A stretch of DNA of 64,000 bases from positions 2,046,001 through 2,110,000 of the forward strand of contig NZ_QFFJ01000001.1 of the NCBI RefSeq assembly GCF_003308995.1. The letters run 5' to 3'. The number at the start of each line of letters is the position of its first letter. Within the stretch, counting starts at the first letter, position 1. A program made the position numbers and the translations under genes. The notes below the pieces were generated by a model. It did not search any database. It saw nothing but the letters and a program-made list of their open reading frames with translations, and had not been told where the DNA came from. This stretch comes from Chitinophaga flava (lineage in GTDB: Bacteria > Bacteroidota > Bacteroidia > Chitinophagales > Chitinophagaceae). Below, in pieces: positions 34,833 through 43,623 of the stretch.

Positions 34833-37676
34833 ATGAAATACCTACCGGCTAAGTGTCTCAGAGCGCTATTGCTCCTGATATTCCTGGTGCAGGGCAACAT
34901 TTTGCTGGCCCAGCAGGCCGATTTCTCCTATACCGCGGTACCAGCCAATATGTGCAATCCTGTTACACTGACATTTAAAAACAACAGTACTGGCAAACCT
35001 ACCGCCTATTCCTGGGACTTCGGCGATGGCAGGACTTCGCATGATACGAACCCGCAGATCACCTACACCGCCTCCGGCCCTAAGAAGGTTACCCTGGTAG
35101 CCACTTATGCCAACGGGTCCAGCACCTATTACCGCACTTTCGAAGTAGGAGCCACCCCACAGGTGTCTTTCAGTGCCGATGTGACCAGTAACTGTAAATT
35201 ATATACCGCCAATTTCACCGATGCCACTCCCAATGCAGTCACTCGTATCTGGGATTTCGGAGATGGAACACCGCTGGTAACCACCAGCAACGCATTTACC
35301 CCGCACGCCTATACGAAAGCAGGTAAATTTGACGTCAGCCTCACCGTTATCAACAGCAACGGTTGCCAGGCATCCATCACCAAAACAGCCTATATCACCG
35401 TTTCCCTTCCGGAAATATCCATGGACCAGCCAGTGAATGGTTGCGTACCCTATAATGCCACACTGAATGCCACTTCTGTCAACGCTCTCAACGATCCTGT
35501 AACAGAATGGAAATGGGACTTCGGCGATGGCACTTCTCTCATTACAGCTACGGGATCTACCGTACACCCATATCCGCAAACAGGCACCTACAACGTGACT
35601 GTTTCCGTGAAAACCAACAGCGGCTGTCAAATCAGCAAAACCTTCAACAAACAGGTGCGCACCGGCAATCCACCTTCAGAGGTGAGTTTCACCGCTACCC
35701 CTTCAGCTGCCTGTGTAGGCGAGCCCGTTAGACTGCTCGCCAGCGCCAAATACGCCGACAGCTACAGCTGGGACTATGGCGATGGCAACACCGAAGAAGT
35801 ATTTACCAACGATATACGCCATGCATTTACAGCCAATGGCAACCTCACCGTCAATATGAAAGCCGGCAGCAACGGCTGTTACACCGCAGCACCACCAGTA
35901 ACTGTTAATATCACCGGACCTGTTTCCCGCTTCACCATTGCCCGCGACTGCAACGATAAAAGCAAATTTATCTTCACCAACACATCTGTTGGCATCAATC
36001 CCAACTCCACCTTTCAGTGGGACTTTGGCGATAACACACCGGTTGTGAACAGTCGCGATGCCGTGCACTCCTATACCACACCCGACAATTATACCGTACG
36101 CCTGACTATTGGCGAGAATGGCAATACCTGCAGCCATAGCAGCTTCCAGACAGTTTATTATTTTAAAGCTGATTTCTCCGCCGGGGTAAGTGCTATCTGC
36201 CGCGGCAGCAAAGCCACCTACGAAGTACTCAACGTGCCCGTCAACCTCGTAGCCGACTATACCTGGCAGTTTGGCGATGGCTCCGTATTTACCACCACCG
36301 ATCAGCGTTTCGTAAAAACATGGGCTACCGCCGGCTCCTTCACCGATCAGCTGACCATCCGCTATAAAGATCCGGCCTACTGCAATGATGTTGTCACCAA
36401 ACCCGCCAATATCAACATCCTGGCGCCGCAGGCCGATTTCGGCACTGCTTCCGCCACCTGCGCCGGACAACCGGTTACCTTTACCAATACGTCTGTACCT
36501 TCTACCAATATCCCCATCGCCACCTGGCAGTGGGACTTAGGCAACGGGAAAGTGTCTTCGTCACAAACGCCCGCTGCTACTACCTATTCCGCCTCTGGTG
36601 CCTATACAGTAAAACTGGTCATCACCGATGCTCGCAACTGTCAGGACTCCATCAGCAAAGATGTGAATATCAATTCCACACCTTTTGTACGGGCCTCCAG
36701 TGCGCAACCTAAAATCTGCGAAGGCAACAATGTTACCTTACACGCCCAGTCAGACGGAAACGTACAGTGGCTCAACGCTGCAGGACTCAGTTGTGTATAC
36801 TGCCCCGATCCGGTAGCTTCTCCCACTACCAATACCCGCTACTATGTGGAAGCATCCAACATGTACGCCTGTACGACAAAAGACTCTGTGGATATTGCTG
36901 TAGTACCTAAGGTAAACCTCAGCGTCAGCAAAGATACTTTCGCCTGCTACGGATCTTCTGTACAACTGAAAGCCAGCGGCGCCACCGTTTACAACTGGAC
37001 ACCTGTCACCGGGCTTACCAACAATACCATCGCTAATCCGGTCACTACACCTACTGAAGATATCACCTATCAGGTAACCGGTACCAACGATCCGATGTGT
37101 CCTATGAGTGCACCTCTGTCGGTGAAAGTAGCCGTTAAACCCATCCCGAGCATCAAGGCAGGTAATGATCAGACTATCGTAGCCGGAGATATTGTAAAAC
37201 TGATGGCCAGCGGCAGCGCAGACATCGTGAAATGGCAATGGTCACCTACTGATTACCTCGACAATCCGACTTCACCATTTACGAATGCAGCAGTGCGTAA
37301 ATCCATTACCTACGCCATTACCGGTACTAACCAGTTTGGCTGTACGAAAAGTGATGTATTGAAGATAGACCTGGTATGTAATACCGACCTGATATTTATT
37401 CCCAATACTTTCAGTCCGAACGGAGATGGTGTAAACGATGTCTTTTACCTGCGCGGCAAAGGCATCAGCCTCGTGAAGTCCTTCCGTATTTTCAACCGCC
37501 TCGGACAGGAAGTTTTTCATAGAGAAAATATTAATGTGGAAGATATCAATGCCGGATGGAATGGCTCATTCAACGGCAAACCGCAGGCAGCCGACGTTTA
37601 TATTTATTTCGTGGAAGCCTACTGTGATGCCAACGAATTTTTCAGGCTGAAAGGCAATGTAACATTACTCAGATAA
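34833..37676 (+). CDS. PKD-repeat surface protein with type B T9SS sorting domain
   Basis: The 947-residue paralogue of the preceding gene has a signal peptide (MKYLPAKCLRALLLLIFL, cleavage near LLAQQ), about seven PKD domains (WDFGDGRT, WDFGDGTP, WDFGDGTS, WDYGDGN, WDFGDNT, WQFGDGS, WDLGNGK), three Ig-like domains (first starting QPKICEGNNVTLHA), and a type B C-terminal domain (FIPNTFSPNGDGVNDVFYL, FNRLGQEVFH, GNVTLLR). I chose the ATG at 34833 to match the MKYL start of the paralogue; another ATG is at 34824. It is followed after 15 bases by a PorP/SprF gene, the presumed secretion partner. Confidence 0.92.
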   Translation: MKYLPAKCLRALLLLIFLVQGNILLAQQADFSYTAVPANMCNPVTLTFKNNSTGKPTAYSWDFGDGRTSHDTNPQITYTASGPKKVTLVATYANGSSTYYRTFEVGATPQVSFSADVTSNCKLYTANFTDATPNAVTRIWDFGDGTPLVTTSNAFTPHAYTKAGKFDVSLTVINSNGCQASITKTAYITVSLPEISMDQPVNGCVPYNATLNATSVNALNDPVTEWKWDFGDGTSLITATGSTVHPYPQTGTYNVTVSVKTNSGCQISKTFNKQVRTGNPPSEVSFTATPSAACVGEPVRLLASAKYADSYSWDYGDGNTEEVFTNDIRHAFTANGNLTVNMKAGSNGCYTAAPPVTVNITGPVSRFTIARDCNDKSKFIFTNTSVGINPNSTFQWDFGDNTPVVNSRDAVHSYTTPDNYTVRLTIGENGNTCSHSSFQTVYYFKADFSAGVSAICRGSKATYEVLNVPVNLVADYTWQFGDGSVFTTTDQRFVKTWATAGSFTDQLTIRYKDPAYCNDVVTKPANINILAPQADFGTASATCAGQPVTFTNTSVPSTNIPIATWQWDLGNGKVSSSQTPAATTYSASGAYTVKLVITDARNCQDSISKDVNINSTPFVRASSAQPKICEGNNVTLHAQSDGNVQWLNAAGLSCVYCPDPVASPTTNTRYYVEASNMYACTTKDSVDIAVVPKVNLSVSKDTFACYGSSVQLKASGATVYNWTPVTGLTNNTIANPVTTPTEDITYQVTGTNDPMCPMSAPLSVKVAVKPIPSIKAGNDQTIVAGDIVKLMASGSADIVKWQWSPTDYLDNPTSPFTNAAVRKSITYAITGTNQFGCTKSDVLKIDLVCNTDLIFIPNTFSPNGDGVNDVFYLRGKGISLVKSFRIFNRLGQEVFHRENINVEDINAGWNGSFNGKPQAADVYIYFVEAYCDANEFFRLKGNVTLLR

Positions 37677-37691
37677 TAACAAGCAGACCAT

Positions 37692-38723
37692 ATGAAAATT
37701 ATATACAAACTATTACTGGCGCTCATTGGTATCAGCTGTTGCACACAGCTGCATGCACAGGACATACACCTGTCCCAGTTTTATGAAACGCCGATACTCC
37801 GTAACCCTGCCCTGATCGGCATTTTCAACGGAGATGTGCGTTTTCAGGCAGTATACCGCAACCAGTGGAACAGCGTTACCATTCCTTATCAGACCGGTAC
37901 TATGAGCGGTGAAATCAAGTTCTCCGTTGGTAACGGTAACGACTATGTTACCACAGGGTTACAGCTGACCTATGACCGGGCCGGTACTTCCAAACTGCAG
38001 TCTACCCAGATATTTCCGGCTGTCAACTACCATAAATCCCTGAATGAAGACAAAACCAGCTTTTTATCCCTGGGTTTTATGGGCGGTATTGTACAACGGC
38101 AGTTTGACCTCACCAATATGACTTTCAACAACCAGTATAACGGTGGTCGTTTTGATCCGGCAGCTCCTACCGGAGAAGAAGGCAAACTGGCCCTCAAAGG
38201 TTATACTTATCTGGATGCCGGCGTGGGGCTCAGCTATAACAGTGTAATCGGGGAAGATGTGAATTATTTCCTCGGAGCGGCTTATTACCACTTCAACCGG
38301 GCTAAAATCTCCTTCTACAATGACAAAAACATAGAAATGGCACCCAAACTGTCTATTAATGCCGGTATTACTATTCCGTTGGAGGAAAGGGTAAAGCTGA
38401 TCGCGCATTATAACCAGCTTCATCAGGGCAGCTATTCAGAATATATCGGTGGAGCGCTGATCGGTTATGGATTGATGAACGAAGGTTTGGAGTCTACCCG
38501 TGCCATCTACGGAGGACTGTTTTTGCGTTGGAATGATGCCATTATCCCGACTGTGAAGATCGATATGGAGAAATTTGAGGTAGCGATGAGTTACGATGCT
38601 AATATCTCGCAGTTGAGAACAGCCAGTAAAAGTTTCGGTGGATTTGAAGTGTCATTGGTTTTCAAGGGGTTCCTCAACAGCCGCAACAGTACACTGGAAC
38701 GTTTGAACTGCCCCAAGTTCTAA
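37692..38723 (+). CDS. PorP/SprF-family T9SS-associated outer-membrane protein
   Basis: The 343-residue protein has a signal peptide (to about residue 23) and the family opening QDIHLSQFYETPILRNPALIG with RNQWNSVTIPYQT, then a 14-strand-type barrel. PorP/SprF proteins help secrete or anchor T9SS cargo, and type B cargo usually has a dedicated one encoded next to it. Here it follows the second PKD protein by 15 bases, so it likely serves one or both adhesins. A second pair lies at 52327-57078. Confidence 0.92.
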   Translation: MKIIYKLLLALIGISCCTQLHAQDIHLSQFYETPILRNPALIGIFNGDVRFQAVYRNQWNSVTIPYQTGTMSGEIKFSVGNGNDYVTTGLQLTYDRAGTSKLQSTQIFPAVNYHKSLNEDKTSFLSLGFMGGIVQRQFDLTNMTFNNQYNGGRFDPAAPTGEEGKLALKGYTYLDAGVGLSYNSVIGEDVNYFLGAAYYHFNRAKISFYNDKNIEMAPKLSINAGITIPLEERVKLIAHYNQLHQGSYSEYIGGALIGYGLMNEGLESTRAIYGGLFLRWNDAIIPTVKIDMEKFEVAMSYDANISQLRTASKSFGGFEVSLVFKGFLNSRNSTLERLNCPKF

Positions 38724-38783
38724 ATGACTGAAAATCAGCTATTTAAATTTCAAAAATTAAAGCGTTAAATTTTACATAAAAAA

Positions 38784-38820
38784 AATGCGTGATTAACAAA
38801 ATGGCGCATTGTTTGTTATT
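38784..38820 (+). terminator. Weak terminator-like hairpin after the PorP/SprF gene
   Basis: Six-base arms AATGCG (38784-38789) and CGCATT (38805-38810) followed by GTTTGTTATTTTTATGG. The stem is short, so the call is tentative. Confidence 0.35.
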
Positions 38821-38906
38821 TTTATGGAGGAAAATGGGACTTGTGGGCCTGAATTAACAAACAAAAATTAGGAAATATTTGAAAAAAACTTTATTTTTAT
38901 AAGACT

Positions 38907-39263
38907 ATGTGGAAAACCTCTACCCTCATTCTTATTACGGTTTTTAGCCTTTTATCCTTCGTTGGCAAGGCTCAAGACAGGACCCTACCGAGCAACAATC
39001 CGGAGGGGGGTAGGCAAATTGTAAAACTCTATCCCAACCCTGCCACCAACATCATCAATTTTGAAATTCAACAGCATAATAACGACCGCATGTATGATCT
39101 TATTGTGTACAATTTTCTGGGAAAAAAAATTGATCAGATAAAAAGCATCAGTAGCAGAACAACTGTAAATCTCGACAACTACTACAACGGTCTTTATATC
39201 TTTCAGCTGCGCGACCAGCGTGGTAATCTGGTAGAATCCGGTAAGTTCAACGTAGTAAAATAG
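38907..39263 (+). CDS. Minimal secreted protein with type A T9SS sorting domain
   Basis: The 118-residue protein has a signal peptide (to about residue 22, ending VGKAQ), a 15-residue linker, and then a complete type A T9SS C-terminal domain from KLYPNPATNIINFEIQ (about residue 40) through YNGLYIFQLRDQRG to the final KFNVVK. It has practically no passenger. It may be a decoy, a marker for the T9SS outer-membrane sorting enzymes, or the remnant of a larger cargo. It lies 183 bases after the first adhesin/PorP cassette. Confidence 0.85.
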   Translation: MWKTSTLILITVFSLLSFVGKAQDRTLPSNNPEGGRQIVKLYPNPATNIINFEIQQHNNDRMYDLIVYNFLGKKIDQIKSISSRTTVNLDNYYNGLYIFQLRDQRGNLVESGKFNVVK

Positions 39264-39345
39264 CTTTCAGCTATCGACTATCCCTCATTAACATAAACCC
39301 ATTAACAAAGAAAGCCTATACCCGAAAGCTACTCCTTTATCCTTC

Positions 39346-40518
39346 TTAAACGATCTCTACGATCAGGAATTTCAAATAAGTCGTATTCTCAATATTCCTC
39401 AAAATGGGGTGATCTTTTGCCTGTGTCTGGAAGGTAACCTGACGCAAACGTTTTTTCGCGTCCCGTGCTGCCGCATCGATGGTTTGCAGGAAAAGATCCG
39501 GTGAAACCAGATTGGTGCAGGAAGCTGTAACCAGAAAACCGCCCTGGTTGAGCAGTTTCATCCCTCTGAGGTTGATTTCCTTATATCCGGTTACTGCCTT
39601 TTTAATATTCTCACGGCTTTTGGTAAAAGCAGGTGGGTCCAATATTACCACATCAAATTTGCGATCATCCCGGGTGTATTGTTTCAGCTGGTCGAAAGCA
39701 TTCACCGCCTGGAACTTACAGATATCCTGCAGGTTGTTGAGTTCTGCATTACGGCGGGCAGTTTGAACGGCATGTTCGGAGATATCCAGTCCCAGCACGC
39801 TCTTAGCACCATAGTAACCAGCGTGGCAGGAGAAAGTGCCAGTGTAGCAGAATGCTTCCAGCACATCGGCATCTTTCACAATACGGTTGATTTCACGGCG
39901 ATTGTCCTGCTGATCGAGGAAATAGCCTGTCTTCTGGCCATTTACGATATCCACATGGAATTTCAGGCCGTTTTCATTGATGATGATATTGGTATCAAAC
40001 GGGGCGCTGAGGAAGCCTTTTTGTTGTTCCATGCCTTCCAGTTCCCTTACTGGTACATCGTTGCGTTCGTAGATACCTTTGGGGGAGAAAATCCTGTTGA
40101 GCGCGTCTACAATGGCATGTTTCCATTTTTCCATGCCCAGCGCCAGGGTTTGCAGCACCAGATAGTCATTGAACTTATCGATAACGAGGGCAGGCAGATC
40201 ATCTGCTTCCCCGAAAACCAGGCGGCAGTTTTCCACATAGCCCAGTTTCTGACGGTACTGCCAGCATTTGAGCAGGCGACGGTAGAAGAATTCCCCGTTG
40301 ATTTCTTCGCTTTTATCGCGGGTCAGCAGGCGCACCAGTATCTGAGACTGGGGATTGATGTACCCTCTTCCGAGGAAAGAGCCCTGATGGGTATGTACGT
40401 CCACGATATCACCGGGCACCACATCTCCCTTGATCTCTGACACCTCATTGCCAAACACCCAGGGGTGGCCCAGCAATACCCTGTTTTGTATCTGTTTCTT
40501 TAAAAAAACCTTGGTCAT
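39346..40518 (-). CDS. rlmI: Class I rRNA methyltransferase, RlmI-like (23S rRNA m5C)
   Basis: The 390-residue protein has an N-terminal PUA domain (about 1-75, LLGHPWVFGNEV and FLGRGYINP), a linker domain, and a Rossmann methyltransferase with DQQDNR, CYTGTFSCHAG, GLDISEHAV, DPPAFTKS and TASCTN. This matches RlmI/YccW, which makes m5C1962 in E. coli 23S rRNA; the assignment of the exact base is by homology. The length is typical. An exact -7 box lies at 40537-40544. Confidence 0.9.
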   Translation of the reverse strand: MTKVFLKKQIQNRVLLGHPWVFGNEVSEIKGDVVPGDIVDVHTHQGSFLGRGYINPQSQILVRLLTRDKSEEINGEFFYRRLLKCWQYRQKLGYVENCRLVFGEADDLPALVIDKFNDYLVLQTLALGMEKWKHAIVDALNRIFSPKGIYERNDVPVRELEGMEQQKGFLSAPFDTNIIINENGLKFHVDIVNGQKTGYFLDQQDNRREINRIVKDADVLEAFCYTGTFSCHAGYYGAKSVLGLDISEHAVQTARRNAELNNLQDICKFQAVNAFDQLKQYTRDDRKFDVVILDPPAFTKSRENIKKAVTGYKEINLRGMKLLNQGGFLVTASCTNLVSPDLFLQTIDAAARDAKKRLRQVTFQTQAKDHPILRNIENTTYLKFLIVEIV

Positions 40519-40536
40519 TTACTTTATTTCGAACTG

Positions 40537-40544
40537 CAAAGGTA
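40537..40544 (-). promoter_or_regulatory. -7 promoter box for the RlmI-like gene
   Basis: TACCTTTG on the minus strand lies 18 bases before the ATG at 40518. The -33 region falls in the palindromic AATTACGAATT repeat. Confidence 0.5.
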
Positions 40545-40552
40545 CACAGAAC

Positions 40553-40648
40553 AATTTCGAATTGCGAATTACGAATTACGATTTATGGATCAGCCTGGTT
40601 TTCTGTCACCTTCATTCGTAATTCGTATTCGCCATTCATAATTATTCC
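40553..40648. repeat. AATTACGA-type palindromic repeat
   Basis: A run of GAATTACGAATTACGA-like units (40557-40587) is mirrored by ATTCGTAATTCGTATTCGCC (40613-40632), giving an imperfect hairpin of about 20 base pairs. It lies between the divergent RlmI-like and grpE genes and overlaps the -33 region of the RlmI-like promoter. Confidence 0.55.
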
Positions 40649-40727
40649 CTGTTCCTGTCTTTTTGTCCGCTAAACAGGGGTTGGCAAAATAATTGACTAA
40701 CCTCCTTTGCAGATAATCATTACAATT

Positions 40728-41321
40728 ATGACAGAAAAAGACCAAGACATGCAGACAAACGGACAGGCTAACAATGCTGGAGACAATGACAATGGCATGC
40801 CTGATTTCAATGCTGAAGAAAACATCAGTGAAACACCTCATATGACTAATGCATTAGAAGTAGAAGAGGGTGAAGAACTGGTTAAAAAAGAGCAGCAGCT
40901 GAATGAAATGCGTGATAAATACCTTCGTCTGCAGGCTGAGTTTGATAACTTCCGTAAGCGGACTGCAAAAGAAAGACTGGAATTATTGCAAACAGCGGGT
41001 AAAGAAGTTATCATATCTTTGCTGGATGTACTGGATGATAGCGAGCGGGCTACAAAACAGCTGGATACTTCCAATGATATCAATGCCGTAAAAGACGGGG
41101 TAAATCTGGTATTCAACAAGCTGAAAACTACCCTGCAGGCCAAAGGATTGAAACCTATGGAAAGTATGCACACCACCTTTGATTCCGATCTGCACGATGC
41201 CATCACCGAAATTCCGGCCCCAACTCCGGATTTACAAGGTAAAGTGGTAGACGTATTACAGCAAGGCTATTACCTGAATGACAAATTGATCCGTCATGCC
41301 AAGGTAATAGTAGGTAAATAA
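40728..41321 (+). CDS. grpE: Nucleotide exchange factor GrpE
   Basis: The 197-residue protein has an acidic N-terminal region (1-45), a long helix (about 50-110, with RDKYLRLQAEFDNFRKRT) and the C-terminal beta domain with DLHDAITEIPAP and VLQQGYYLNDKLIRHAKVIV, all diagnostic for GrpE, which drives ADP release from DnaK. The ATG at 40728 is used; an in-frame TTG at 40707 is not needed. A 7-bp inverted repeat CCCTGTT/AACAGGG (40647-40653, 40673-40679) lies upstream; no CIRCE element is present. dnaJ follows after 109 bases, and dnaK is not in the window. Confidence 0.95.
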   Translation: MTEKDQDMQTNGQANNAGDNDNGMPDFNAEENISETPHMTNALEVEEGEELVKKEQQLNEMRDKYLRLQAEFDNFRKRTAKERLELLQTAGKEVIISLLDVLDDSERATKQLDTSNDINAVKDGVNLVFNKLKTTLQAKGLKPMESMHTTFDSDLHDAITEIPAPTPDLQGKVVDVLQQGYYLNDKLIRHAKVIVGK

Positions 41322-41430
41322 AGTGACGATGTGGCATAAACTGCAATCGCCTATGCTGAAAGCTGACGTAAAACAATATTTTTTACTGATAAATACCAGT
41401 GCCTTGCACCGGTAATAAGTGATTTTTATA

Positions 41431-42600
41431 ATGTCTACCAAAAGAGATTATTACGAAATACTGAGTGTTGCCAAAAGCGCATCCCAGGATGAAATCAAGA
41501 AGGCATACCGTAAGGTGGCCATGCAGTTTCACCCTGACCGCAACCCCAACAATAAGGAGGCGGAAGAAAAGTTCAAGGAAGCTGCCGAAGCTTACGAAGT
41601 ATTGAGCGATGCTGATAAGCGGGCACAATACGACCGCTTTGGCCATGCCGGCATGAACGGTAACCGTGGCGGCTTCGGAGGCGGTGGTGGTATGAATATG
41701 GACGACATATTCTCCAATTTCGGTGACATTTTCGGCAACGATGATATTTTCGGCAGCTTCTTTGGAGGCGGCGGACGTAGCAGCGGCGGTGGCCGCCGTG
41801 GTCGCGGTACCCGCGGTTCCAACCTGCGTGTCAAGATCCGTCTGACCTACGAAGAAATAGCCAAAGGCGCCAACAAAAAAATCAAGGTAAAGAAATACGT
41901 TCCCTGTCAGCATTGCGGTGGCCTGGGCGCTAAAGATAAAAACGCGTTCCAGTCTTGCGGCACCTGCGGCGGCTCCGGCCAGGTAAGGAAAGTAACACAG
42001 ACTTTCCTCGGCCAGATGCAAACTGTTACTACCTGTCCTACCTGTCATGGCGAAGGCCAGATCATCACCAGCAAATGCGGCCACTGTAAAGGAGAAGGAC
42101 GCATGTACGGTGAAGAAATGGTTAGCATCGACATCCCGGCGGGCGTACAGGAAGGCATGCAGCTCAGCATGAGCGGTAAAGGTAACGCCGGCGAAAGAGG
42201 CGGCGCTCCCGGTGACCTCCTCATCCTCATCGAAGAAGAACCACACCCTGAACTGCAGCGCGATGGCCTCAACGTAGCCTACGATCTGCACATCTCCTTC
42301 CCGGATGCCGTTTACGGTACCCAGGTAGAAGTACCCACCATCGACGGTAAAGCAAAAATCAAAATACCCGCCGGTACACAAAGTGGAAAAATATTCCGCC
42401 TCAAAGGCAAAGGATTCCCCTCTGTCAACTCCTACGAAAAAGGTGACCAGCTCATACAGGTAAACGTATGGACGCCACAACACCTGAGCGCGGACGAAAA
42501 AGAAATGCTCGATAAATTACAATCATCCGATAACTTCAAACCCAACCCCGAAAAATCCGAAAAAGGATTCTTCGAAAAGGTAAGAGATATATTCAGCTGA
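41431..42600 (+). CDS. dnaJ: Chaperone DnaJ
   Basis: The 389-residue type I J-protein has a J-domain (1-70) with HPD in FHPDRNPNN, a Gly/Phe-rich region (about 75-115), four zinc-finger CxxCxGxG repeats (CQHCGGLG, CGTCGGSG, CPTCHGEG, CGHCKGEG), and the substrate-binding C-terminal domains. It stimulates DnaK ATPase. The ATG at 41431 is chosen over a GTG at 41419. It follows grpE on the same strand. Confidence 0.97.
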   Translation: MSTKRDYYEILSVAKSASQDEIKKAYRKVAMQFHPDRNPNNKEAEEKFKEAAEAYEVLSDADKRAQYDRFGHAGMNGNRGGFGGGGGMNMDDIFSNFGDIFGNDDIFGSFFGGGGRSSGGGRRGRGTRGSNLRVKIRLTYEEIAKGANKKIKVKKYVPCQHCGGLGAKDKNAFQSCGTCGGSGQVRKVTQTFLGQMQTVTTCPTCHGEGQIITSKCGHCKGEGRMYGEEMVSIDIPAGVQEGMQLSMSGKGNAGERGGAPGDLLILIEEEPHPELQRDGLNVAYDLHISFPDAVYGTQVEVPTIDGKAKIKIPAGTQSGKIFRLKGKGFPSVNSYEKGDQLIQVNVWTPQHLSADEKEMLDKLQSSDNFKPNPEKSEKGFFEKVRDIFS

Positions 42601-42627
42601 TTGATCATTTAACTATTTATCATAAAC

Positions 42628-42664
42628 AACGAAGACCATAGCGGCCCCCGCTATGGTCTTCGTT
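42628..42664. repeat. Perfect 17-bp stem-loop between dnaJ and the RlmK-like gene
   Basis: AACGAAGACCATAGCGG (42628-42644), three-base loop CCC, then the exact complement (42648-42664). No T-run follows, only ATATTGG, and the stem ends 15 bases before the next ATG at 42679. It may stop or slow dnaJ transcripts or control translation of the methyltransferase. Confidence 0.6.
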
Positions 42665-42678
42665 ATATTGGATTTGAT

Positions 42679-43620
42679 ATGGATTCCAAACTGCAGATGT
42701 TCGAGAACCGGCTTACCAAAGTATTCCGGCATATTTCCAAACTGGCCAAACGACAAAACATCACCTGCTACCGGGTGTATGATGATGATATCCCCGAATT
42801 CCCCTTCAGCATTGAGATATATGAAGATCACGTATACATCGCGGAATATCATCGCAAGCACGGAATGGAAGAAGATGCCCACGAAGCCTGGCTCGACAAC
42901 TGCCTGGAACTCATCAGCAAGGTACTCAACATCCCACCTGCCAATATCTGGGTAAAACAGCGGCAGCGCAAGGAAAACCGCCAAAGCCAGTACGAAAAAC
43001 TCAGCATAGAAAGCCAGGAAATGACCGTCCACGAAAACGGGCTGAAATTCAAAATCAACCTGTCTGACTACCTCGATACCGGCCTTTTCCTCGACCATCG
43101 CATCACCCGGAGCATGGTACGCGATGAAGTGAAAGATAAAAAAGTACTCAACCTGTTCTGCTACACCGGCTCCTTCTCCGTATATGCCGCTGCCGGCGGC
43201 GCGGCTGAAGTTACTTCTGTAGACCTCTCCAAAACATACCTGGCCTGGGCTGAAGAGAATATGCGCCTTAACGGCTTCGATCCGTCCAAACATCCTTTTG
43301 TACATGCCGATGTGCTGCAATACCTCGATTCGCTCAAATTAAACACCTTCGACCTCGTTATCATGGACCCGCCCACCTTCTCCAACAGCAAACGGATGAA
43401 GGAATTCCTCGATATACAACGGGACCATGCCGAACTGCTCAACAAGGTGCTGCTGGCCACCAAAAAAGACGGTGTAGTATACTTCAGTAATAACTACCGG
43501 CGCTTTGTACTGGAAGCAGACAAAATCAACGCATCCTCCATCAAGGATATCACTAATCAAACCTTGCCCTTCGATTTCCAGCAGAAGATGATCCGTAAAT
43601 GTTACCGGCTGATCAAATAA
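42679..43620 (+). CDS. RlmK-like 23S rRNA methyltransferase (stand-alone C-terminal half of RlmKL)
   Basis: The 313-residue protein corresponds to the C-terminal half of the E. coli fusion RlmKL: NRLTKVFRHISKLAKRQNI, CYRVYDDDIPEF, LSDYLDTGLFLDHRITRS, the SAM motif LNLFCYTGSFSVYAA, DLSKTYL and the catalytic-region MDPPTFSNSKRM. In E. coli this half makes m7G2069 of 23S rRNA. The RlmL half (m2G2445, with a THUMP domain) is not fused or adjacent here. The gene begins just after a 17-bp stem-loop. Confidence 0.85.
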   Translation: MDSKLQMFENRLTKVFRHISKLAKRQNITCYRVYDDDIPEFPFSIEIYEDHVYIAEYHRKHGMEEDAHEAWLDNCLELISKVLNIPPANIWVKQRQRKENRQSQYEKLSIESQEMTVHENGLKFKINLSDYLDTGLFLDHRITRSMVRDEVKDKKVLNLFCYTGSFSVYAAAGGAAEVTSVDLSKTYLAWAEENMRLNGFDPSKHPFVHADVLQYLDSLKLNTFDLVIMDPPTFSNSKRMKEFLDIQRDHAELLNKVLLATKKDGVVYFSNNYRRFVLEADKINASSIKDITNQTLPFDFQQKMIRKCYRLIK

Positions 43621-43623
43621 GTG

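Noticed and set aside
29856..37676. Periodic repeats that could suggest a CRISPR array or tandem DNA repeat
   Set aside because: The periodicity is at protein level (PKD domains of about 80-90 residues); the DNA units are diverged and not identical.
39679..40440. 253-codon open frame antisense to the RlmI-like gene
   Set aside because: It lies wholly inside a well-supported gene and shows no recognisable motif.
41383..42483. 366-codon open frame antisense to dnaJ
   Set aside because: It mirrors the codon pattern of dnaJ, is composed mainly of Ala/Gly/Val/Phe runs produced by the zinc-finger and Gly-rich repeats, and has no family or start context.
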